A stretch of 10,845 nucleotides of DNA from positions 5,121-15,965 of the forward strand of contig JADDPY010000031.1 of assembly GCA_016781635.1 (NCBI GenBank), given 5' to 3'. Source of the DNA: Rubrobacter sp. (GTDB taxonomy: Bacteria > Actinomycetota > Rubrobacteria > Rubrobacterales > Rubrobacteraceae). Both the position numbers and the translations under genes were made by a program. The notes beneath the pieces were generated by a model. The model did no database searches. It was not told where the DNA came from and was given only the letters and a program-made list of their open reading frames with translations. Positions 6,334 to 10,845 of this stretch are shown piece after piece; the stretch's first letter is position 1, and the number at the start of each line of letters is the position of its first letter.

Positions 6334-6969
6334 CTACCAGAGGCCCGGTTGGAGGGGTTCGAGGTCGGCCTCGGCGATGCTCCCGACGCGGGGCACGTTC
6401 AGCGTCTCGTAGGTGGTGGGGCGGTCGGCGGCGAGAAGCTCGGGGAGGCGGGAGAAGTCCGAGACGAGGAGCGCGCGATCCGCCGGTGTGTAGAGCGCCC
6501 GTTGCAGGGAGAGCGTCGGGAAGACGTAGCGTCCGTCCAGAGGGATGGCCCTGCCGCGGATGCGCGAGGCCGACTCCTTGCGTCCGGTGAGGGCCCGGCT
6601 CGCGAGGTCCCCCATCGCGACGACTACCTTCGGGTCTACCGCGTCGAGCTGCGCGAGGAGGTAGGGTCGGCAGGCGTTGATCTCGGCCGGCTTCGGGGAG
6701 CGGCCCTCGGGGGTCTTGCACTTCACGAGGGTCGTGAGGTACGCCTCCTCACGCGAGAGGCCCACGGAAAGTAGGAGACGATCCAGGAGCATCCCGGATG
6801 CCCCACCGAACGGTTTGCCGTTCCGATCCTCGTTGAACCCCGGCGCCTCCCCAACCACGAAGACACCGGCGTTCAGGGGCCCGTCGCCGAAGACGACCCG
6901 AGTCCTGGAGTTGCAGAGGCCGCACTTCTCGCAGCCCAGGGCCTCCTTCTGAGCCTCCGCAAAATCCAA
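6334..6969 (-). CDS. Family 4 (UDGa-type) iron-sulfur uracil-DNA glycosylase, altered motif B
   Basis: The family removes uracil from DNA to start base-excision repair and is common in thermophiles and actinobacteria. The 211-residue protein has the four cysteines placed as for the [4Fe-4S] cluster: C13, C16, C84 and C100. Motif A GEAPGFNED is at 40-48, followed by GKPFGGASG and LTTLVKCK. The expected HPxxLL-type motif B near residue 153, whose His contacts uracil in the family, is missing: the chain reads FPTLSLQRALY. In another reading frame the same bases give L-P-A-T, consistent with two compensating indels about a dozen bases apart, so activity may be lost or the assembly may be wrong here. 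TTG start at 6969: GGAGG lies 12 bases upstream, overlapping the end of the pspC-like gene, which is four bases away. Confidence 0.9.
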   Translation of the reverse strand: MDFAEAQKEALGCEKCGLCNSRTRVVFGDGPLNAGVFVVGEAPGFNEDRNGKPFGGASGMLLDRLLLSVGLSREEAYLTTLVKCKTPEGRSPKPAEINACRPYLLAQLDAVDPKVVVAMGDLASRALTGRKESASRIRGRAIPLDGRYVFPTLSLQRALYTPADRALLVSDFSRLPELLAADRPTTYETLNVPRVGSIAEADLEPLQPGLW

Positions 6970-6973
6970 GGGT

Positions 6974-7174
6974 CTAGTACGCCTCCGTCTCCGGGAGCAG
7001 GTAGGCGAGGGCGGCGTAGATCAGGATGACCGGGATCACGCTGAAGCCGGGGATAAAGACCGCCAGGATTATCGTCGCCAGACGCACCACGCTCGGGTTC
7101 CACCCGAAACGGTGGGCCAGCCCACCGCACACGCCGGAGATCCAACGTTCCTTCGTTGCCCTCTTTAACCCCAT
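6974..7174 (-). CDS. PspC-domain small membrane protein
   Basis: PspC-domain proteins sit in the inner membrane and sense envelope stress or modulate PspA or two-component systems. This 66-residue example is just the domain: basic N-terminus, the hallmark ISGVCGGLAHRFG at about residues 12-24, then a long hydrophobic segment at about 29-60 and a short acidic end. ATG at 7174 with GGAGG six bases upstream. First gene of the operon that runs on through udg, tsaE, tsaB and rimI, with a good promoter in front. No PspA or kinase partner is adjacent, so its particular role is open. Confidence 0.9.
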   Translation of the reverse strand: MGLKRATKERWISGVCGGLAHRFGWNPSVVRLATIILAVFIPGFSVIPVILIYAALAYLLPETEAY

Positions 7175-7233
7175 CGCTTGCCTCCATTCCGAGCCTCAAG
7201 AAGAGGCCACGGGAGCCTTTTCGCACAACATCG

Positions 7234-7262
7234 ATGATATCCCCGGTGTGGCGCTTTGTGAA
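7234..7262 (-). promoter_or_regulatory. Promoter of the pspC-like/udg/tsaE/tsaB/rimI operon
   Basis: On the minus strand TTCACA (7262-7257), exactly 17 bases, then TATCAT (7239-7234); each box matches consensus at five of six positions. The start would be near 7227, leaving a leader of about 52 bases before the ATG at 7174, which has its own ribosome site. Confidence 0.7.
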
Positions 7263-7284
7263 GCACGACCCCGAGAGACCCGAT

Positions 7285-7301
7285 TTGTACGGCGCTTGTA
7301 C
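7285..7301. repeat. Direct repeat TTGTAC with 11-base period
   Basis: TTGTAC occurs at 7285-7290 and 7296-7301, one helical turn apart, between the divergent pspC-like gene and the Uma2 relic. It lies upstream of both candidate promoters, so it could be a small operator. Two hexamers are weak evidence by themselves. Confidence 0.3.
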
Positions 7302-7324
7302 ACCAGCTGAGGCAGAGGTAAAGT
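7296..7324 (+). promoter_or_regulatory. Weak candidate promoter for the Uma2 relic
   Basis: TTGTAC (7296-7301), 17 bases, TAAAGT (7319-7324). Spacing is ideal but the boxes match only about half of consensus. GAGGG four bases before the GTG at 7346 would be the ribosome site. Confidence 0.3.
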
Positions 7325-7345
7325 GAGGATCGTAGCGAGGGTTCC

Positions 7346-7863
7346 GTGACCACCCGAACGACGCAGTTAACGGCTCAACAACTCCCCCGTATGCCGGACG
7401 ACGGATCGCGTTACAAGCTGATCGAGGGGGAGTTGAGGAAGATGGCGCCTCCCGGCTCGAACGTCCCGTGGACGCTAACAACCTCGGCAGGACCTATGCC
7501 GCAGAGACCGGCTTCAAAATCTCCTCCGACCCTGACACGGTGCGCGCCCCGGGTGCTGGGTTTGTCCGCCGCGAGCGCGTGGAGAAGGCAGGACTGGTAA
7601 AAGGCTACGGGCCCGGCGCTCCCGACCTTGTAGTCGAAGAGGTCTCCCCGAACGACACCCACTCGGAGGTAATCGGGAAATCCCTCGCATGGCTCGAAGC
7701 AGGCAGCCGGATGGTGATGGTAGTAGACCCCGAGAAGCGAACGGTGACGGTCTACCGTTCGCGAGACGAGATCCGCGTCCTCACCACCGAAGCCGGCGAT
7801 ACGATCGATGGGGCCGGCGTGGTGCCCGGCTGGAAGTTGTCGGTCGCCGAGCTCTTCGCTTAA
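7346..7863 (+). pseudogene. Uma2-family (PD-(D/E)XK-like) gene, broken by internal deletion and frameshift
   Basis: Uma2 (DUF820) proteins have a restriction-endonuclease-like fold; their cellular role is uncertain. The first frame, from GTG 7346, encodes the family N-terminus (MPDDGSRYKLIEGELRK) and then loses similarity after MAPPGSN near 7460. The family sequence resumes in another frame at about 7468 (DANNLGRTYAAETGFKIS) and continues to the stop at 7861-7863. The stretch between, usually an HG-containing helix of roughly 20 residues, is missing, so a deletion not divisible by three is inferred. The second part has also lost the usual Asp of the PDVAF motif (here PGAGF), though PDLVVEEVSP and the following Lys remain. 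GTG 7468 could start the 131-residue C-terminal piece, but it lacks the N-terminal strand. The stop codon overlaps that of the convergent HD gene. I judge this a non-functional relic. Confidence 0.85.
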
Positions 7864-8642
7864 CCCCGTGGGTCGGAGTTAAGCAAGCCGGCTACTCTAG
7901 CTATCGTCTCAGCTTCCCCAAGCCCACGCGAGGCCAGGAGCCTGGCTCGGCCCGCGACGTAACCGGCGTCGGCCTCCGAGGAGAGTCCTAGAGTGTCCGA
8001 GAGCTTTGCGTAATCCATCTCGGGGTGCGGTCTGGCGTCACGGTAGCGCTCCAGGAACTCGACGCAGAGCTCGCGGTGGCGCTCGATGTGCTCTTCCTTG
8101 AGGCGCGGACCCTGCGCGGCGAGGCGGTCGGCCCAGCACAGGACGGCGAGCTCCTCACCGAAGGGACCGGCGGCCCGGACGAGCCTTCCGGGGGGGTAAT
8201 CGGACCGCTCGTTGCTCATAAAGCCAATCTTGAGGTGTAGCGCCGTGAGGGTGGTGGCGAGGTCCGTCAAACGGGCCGAAAGCCTCAGACGATGGCACAC
8301 TCCATAAACAAGGCGGGCGCCTACAGAGTCGTGAGCTACGAAGATGGCACGCCCTTCGAACTCCGTACGCGTCACGGGCTTGGCGATGTCGTGCAGGAGC
8401 CCCACGAGCCGGAGCCCCTCGCGTGCCTCCTCCCCCACCCTCGCCCCGAGGCGGCCCTCCTCGAGCTCGGCCTCCACGCGACGGACTACCTCCAGGGTGT
8501 GCCCCAGGGTATCCAGGTGATGGAACGGGCCCTGGCTCTGGCCTTCCGCGAGCGAGAGCTCCGGTACCTCGCGGAGGAGAGCCGGTACGTCGAGGGGAGG
8601 GGCGAGCGCCCCGTGTATGGCCCGAGTCCCGCCGGTCTTCAC
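7860..8642 (-). CDS. Stand-alone HD-domain phosphohydrolase, CCA-enzyme-like
   Basis: This is a 260-residue cytosolic protein with a metal-binding HD signature: His48 in LGHTLEVV, His84-Asp85 in GLLHDIAKP, His104-Asp105 in FVAHDSVGA and Asp172 in CWADRLAAQG. The segment GPFHHLDTLGHTLEVV is like the HD region of bacterial tRNA nucleotidyltransferases and poly(A) polymerases, but the nucleotidyltransferase head is absent, so this is an HD-only relative. The family would predict a metal-dependent phosphodiesterase or phosphatase; the substrate is unknown. GTG start at 8642, with AGGAG overlapping the stop region of the preceding gene and only four bases of spacing, so coupled translation is likely. 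Last gene of the CBS/alr/membrane protein/HD group. Its stop codon overlaps that of the convergent Uma2 relic, leaving no room for a terminator between them. Confidence 0.85.
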   Translation of the reverse strand: MKTGGTRAIHGALAPPLDVPALLREVPELSLAEGQSQGPFHHLDTLGHTLEVVRRVEAELEEGRLGARVGEEAREGLRLVGLLHDIAKPVTRTEFEGRAIFVAHDSVGARLVYGVCHRLRLSARLTDLATTLTALHLKIGFMSNERSDYPPGRLVRAAGPFGEELAVLCWADRLAAQGPRLKEEHIERHRELCVEFLERYRDARPHPEMDYAKLSDTLGLSSEADAGYVAGRARLLASRGLGEAETIARVAGLLNSDPRG

Positions 8643-8649
8643 GGGGCTC

Positions 8650-9021
8650 CTAGCGCCGCCGTCGCGAAGACTTTCTGCGGCTGGTGTTCGGGTTCTGGCG
8701 TCCCCTCAGGTCGGTCGCCGTGATCTCCCCCTCGCCCTCGTCACCATCCGCGCCTGATGCATCGGCCGGACGGCGATCCTTCGTCTTCTTCGCCTTGCCC
8801 TGGGGTTGGAGTGCGGCCCTCTGCCGCTTCTTGCGGCGCTCGACAAAGCCGTGGAACAAGGTGAAGACGACGAAGAGTATGACGGCGTTTATGGCCAGGG
8901 GCACGATCCCACCGGCCGAGTTCGGGAAGGCGACGTTCAGTACATAAACTAGCCCCAGGTATATAAAAACGGTCAGGGCCGCCCGCCTGACTGCGCCCTT
9001 CCAATTAATGTCCTTGAACAT
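8650..9021 (-). CDS. Small two-helix membrane protein with basic tail
   Basis: This 123-residue protein is not recognised as a named family. Two hydrophobic segments, about residues 13-31 (AALTVFIYLGLVYVLNVAF) and 37-57 (GGIVPLAINAVILFVVFTLF), form a helical hairpin. They are followed by a Lys/Arg-rich stretch (ERRKKRQRAALQ), an acidic linker (DGDEGEGE) and a strongly basic C-terminus (SRRKSSRRRR). The tail is likely cytosolic and could bind nucleic acid or acidic lipid heads, but that is only inference from charge. ATG at 9021 has GAGGAG eight bases upstream and lies inside the end of alr (17-base overlap); the HD gene starts seven bases after its stop. The strict packing supports it as a real operon member. 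Confidence 0.82.
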   Translation of the reverse strand: MFKDINWKGAVRRAALTVFIYLGLVYVLNVAFPNSAGGIVPLAINAVILFVVFTLFHGFVERRKKRQRAALQPQGKAKKTKDRRPADASGADGDEGEGEITATDLRGRQNPNTSRRKSSRRRR

Positions 9022-10114
9022 CTCGGTAGCTCCTCTCGACGCGCCGGGGATTGAGCCCGGTCGTTACCTCGTAGTTTATCGTGCCGGCCCAGCGGGCGAC
9101 TTCCTCCGCCCGCAAGGTTTCGCCCCCCTGTTCACCCACGAGCACGACCTCGTCCCCGACCCGGACCTCTCCGTCCACCCCGAAGACGCTCGCGTCCATC
9201 GTCACCCTCCCGAGAAGCGGGCAGCGCTCCCCTCCGATAAGAGCGAACGATCCGTTCGAGAGGGCCCGCCTGTAGCCCTCCGCGTACCCGACCGGCACCG
9301 TGGCGACGCGGGTCGGCCTCTCCGCTCTCCACTTCAGGCCGTAGGAGACCCCCTCGCTGGGTGCCACGGTCCTCACATCCGCGACGTAGCTCTTGAGGGC
9401 GAGCGCGGGCCGGAGCCCCTCGTCGGCCGGGTCTCCGCCGTCGCCCCTGGGATGCATCCCGTAGAGGGCGACGCCGGGCCGGACGCAGCCGTAGTTAGAG
9501 GAGGGATGCCAGAGCGTCGCGGCGGAGTTCGCGGCATGGACGATGGCGCCGCCGAAGTCGTGGGCGGAGAGGACGGCTCTAAAAGCCTCGATCTGGCGCC
9601 GTGTCGCCTCCTCGTCCGAGTCGGCGGAGGCGAAGTGCGTGTAAACGCCGGTGAGACGCTGGGCGAGTATCTTTCGGATCTCCCCTACCTCTTCCGGGCC
9701 GACGCCCCAGCGGTTCATGCCGGTGTTGACCTTCAGGTGGGCTTCCATTCCGGAGTGGGCGAGGATCCGCCTCGCGCTCTCGAGCGAGTGGGCCGTTACG
9801 GTCAGGCGGGCCCTCTCCGCGAGGGCGAGGCCTTCCGGGAGGAGGTCGGTAAAAACGAGGATCGGGGCTTCTATGCCGGCCTCCCTGAGCTCCGCGCCCT
9901 CCTCGGCGGTGACGACCGCGAGAGAGTCCGCCCCGGCCTCGAGAACGGCGCGGGACACGGGAACGGCGCCGTGGCCGTAAGCGTCGGCTTTCACGACGGC
10001 CATGAGACCGGAGTTGGGGGCGCGGCGCTTGAGGGTGCCGACGTTGTGCCGAACCGCACCGAGGTCCACCTCGGCCCAGGTGCGGCTCGGGAAGTTCGGG
10101 TAGGCGTGGTGCAT
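9005..10114 (-). CDS. alr: Alanine racemase
   Basis: This is the PLP enzyme that interconverts L- and D-alanine, supplying D-Ala for peptidoglycan. At 369 residues it is full length. Seen: Lys42 in AVVKADAYGHG, which binds PLP; LKVNTGMNRWG at 127-137; HAANSAAT at 193-200; VRPGVALYG at 211-219; the second catalytic base Tyr258 in GVSYGLKW; and the C-terminal TINYEV at 345-350. One motif is unusual: LGRVTMDASV at 301-310, where the family normally has a Cys or Ser before MD and a Gln after it. Met-Asp is kept, so activity is still expected. ATG at 10114, six bases after the CBS gene's stop, with no clear ribosome site, suggests coupled translation. Neighbouring t6A genes and groEL match the common actinobacterial arrangement. 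Confidence 0.97.
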   Translation of the reverse strand: MHHAYPNFPSRTWAEVDLGAVRHNVGTLKRRAPNSGLMAVVKADAYGHGAVPVSRAVLEAGADSLAVVTAEEGAELREAGIEAPILVFTDLLPEGLALAERARLTVTAHSLESARRILAHSGMEAHLKVNTGMNRWGVGPEEVGEIRKILAQRLTGVYTHFASADSDEEATRRQIEAFRAVLSAHDFGGAIVHAANSAATLWHPSSNYGCVRPGVALYGMHPRGDGGDPADEGLRPALALKSYVADVRTVAPSEGVSYGLKWRAERPTRVATVPVGYAEGYRRALSNGSFALIGGERCPLLGRVTMDASVFGVDGEVRVGDEVVLVGEQGGETLRAEEVARWAGTINYEVTTGLNPRRVERSYRDVQGH

Positions 10115-10120
10115 CGAGCG

Positions 10121-10600
10121 CTACAGGCGGGGCTTGAGGACGTGAAGGGTGAGGATGTCCATACGGGTGATGACACCGACGAGGCGCTCGCCTTCGATGA
10201 CGGGTAGGATCTTCTTGTGTTCTCTAGCCATTACGGTGGCGGTATCGGCGAGTGTGGCGTCCGGGTCGACCGTTACGACATCGCCGGTCATCACCTCGTC
10301 CACCGTCACGCCCGCGCTCTTGAGGGCCTCCGTGCGGTACTCCTCGGTGCTGCCAAGGGGGATCATGCCGCCCAGGATGTCCAGGAAACCTGGCGACTTC
10401 ACCTCCGCGTCCCGGAAGATCAAGTCGCCCTCGGTCACGATGCCCAGGAGACGGCCGCCGGAGACGATAGGAGCGCCGGAGATGCGCGCCTCGGCGAAGA
10501 GCTTGATCGCCTCTTCCACCGTGGCGTCGGGCCCGAGGGTGGGCCAGTCCTCCTGCATGATCTCCCCGACCCTGAGCCTCCGAATATCCTGCTCTTCCAC
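10121..10600 (-). CDS. CBS-pair domain protein
   Basis: This is a stand-alone tandem CBS domain (Bateman module) of 159 residues. Such modules bind adenosyl nucleotides and act as regulatory subunits; the target is unknown. CBS1 runs from VGEIMQEDWPTLGPDATVEE (residues 11-30) to GRLLGIVTEGDL. CBS2 runs from VDEVMTGDVVTVDPDATLAD to ERLVGVITRMDIL, near the C-terminus. A helical insert separates them, and there is no attached catalytic or DNA-binding domain. Start: GTG at 10600 has GGAGGG nine bases upstream and gives a normal short N-terminus. An in-frame ATG at 10678, eight bases after a TATATA box, would add 26 residues and could be used as a leaderless alternative. First gene of the alr operon. 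Confidence 0.9.
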   Translation of the reverse strand: MEEQDIRRLRVGEIMQEDWPTLGPDATVEEAIKLFAEARISGAPIVSGGRLLGIVTEGDLIFRDAEVKSPGFLDILGGMIPLGSTEEYRTEALKSAGVTVDEVMTGDVVTVDPDATLADTATVMAREHKKILPVIEGERLVGVITRMDILTLHVLKPRL

Positions 10601-10845
10601 GCCCCGAAACCCTCCATGTGAAAGTGGTCCACGTCCCGCTGATACTACTGCAAACCCTGCCCCCTCACACCAAACCATCGCTCCCTTATATACGAGGAAG
10701 CCACCACTCCGACCGTGGCGTTGTAAAAGCATTCGTTTTTTCGAGAGAACCCACAACGTTTACTTGCTACTCTCAAAATACACAGGACTCTCGTGTTATC
10801 TGGTGGGTGCGAGCGCCGCATCATGCGGGCCAACGCCGACCGTGA
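10601..10845. other. Non-coding upstream region of the CBS/alr operon
   Basis: No convincing gene on either strand. It is richer in A and T than the rest of the window, with an AAAAAACGAA-type run on the minus strand around 10725-10745, as expected of a promoter region. A short CCGCA-TCA-TGCGG palindrome lies at 10816-10828. I see no tRNA, repeat array or terminator with a clear stem and T-tract. Confidence 0.5.
10687..10692 (-). promoter_or_regulatory. Candidate -10 box of the CBS/alr operon
   Basis: TATATA (minus strand, 10692-10687) is followed eight bases later by an in-frame ATG (10678). Transcription would start close to that ATG, giving either a leaderless long form or a 78-base leader for the GTG start at 10600. 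There is no good -35 box at 17-18 bases (CGGTCG/ACGGTC). Confidence 0.4.

Noticed and set aside
5488..6412. Arg-rich plus-strand frames opposite tsaB and tsaE
   Set aside because: Shadows of the operon; the residue composition simply mirrors GC-rich antisense codons.
6323..6721. N-terminal extension of the tsaE frame
   Set aside because: It overlaps the glycosylase gene out of frame and is Arg/Pro-rich; ATG 6322 has a ribosome site directly before the conserved TsaE sequence.
9008..10207. Plus-strand open frame of 399 codons opposite alr
   Set aside because: Its length comes from stop-poor antisense of a GC-rich gene; alr is complete with all catalytic motifs.
10816..10828. Short palindrome as a terminator or attachment site
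   Set aside because: Only five base pairs with no T-tract and no flanking repeat; expected by chance in this composition.
10645..10833. Minus-strand 62-codon frame upstream of the CBS gene
   Set aside because: No ribosome site or protein-like pattern; it overlaps the probable promoter of the CBS/alr operon.

Overview
The window is GC-rich, densely packed chromosomal DNA with GTG and TTG starts, mostly read from the minus strand. It most resembles a deep-branching actinobacterium of the Rubrobacter type. That placement is inference: it rests on base composition, leaderless-looking genes, the alr/tsaE/tsaB/rimI/tsaD/groEL neighbourhood usual in Actinomycetota, and a Uma2-family relic of a kind I associate with Rubrobacter. 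There is no rRNA, tRNA, CRISPR array, transposase or phage gene. The content is mainly housekeeping.

Layout from left to right. The 5' part of groEL (minus, running off the left edge) has a sigma-A-type promoter and a perfect CIRCE operator. Divergent from it, with an overlapping promoter, is a small plus-strand four-cysteine zinc-ribbon protein. Convergent with that is a membrane-anchored M23 metallopeptidase with a very long disordered tail. Next comes tsaD (minus), which appears leaderless, with its own extended -10 promoter. A small plus-strand two-helix membrane protein starts divergently from tsaD. Its coding region lies almost wholly antisense to a C-terminal extension of rimI. The tight minus-strand operon pspC-like / family 4 uracil-DNA glycosylase / tsaE / tsaB / rimI follows, with a good promoter upstream of the pspC-like gene. 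A decayed Uma2-family gene lies on the plus strand. A second minus-strand operon encodes a CBS-pair protein, alanine racemase, a small membrane protein and an HD-domain protein. The last 245 bases are non-coding upstream sequence.

How the genes work together. TsaB, TsaD and TsaE make up the t6A tRNA-modification machinery (TsaC is not here). RimI is the acetyltransferase usually found with them. Alr makes D-alanine for peptidoglycan and the M23 enzyme probably cuts peptidoglycan. GroEL is the HrcA/CIRCE-controlled chaperonin; groES is not adjacent.

I did not find a clearly new multi-gene system. The points most worth a second look are the codon-register antisense overlap of rimI with a membrane-protein gene, an altered active-site motif in the uracil-DNA glycosylase that looks like a compensated double frameshift, the repeated placement of -10 hexamers 6 to 8 bases before start codons, and the face-to-face groEL / zinc-ribbon promoters beside CIRCE.
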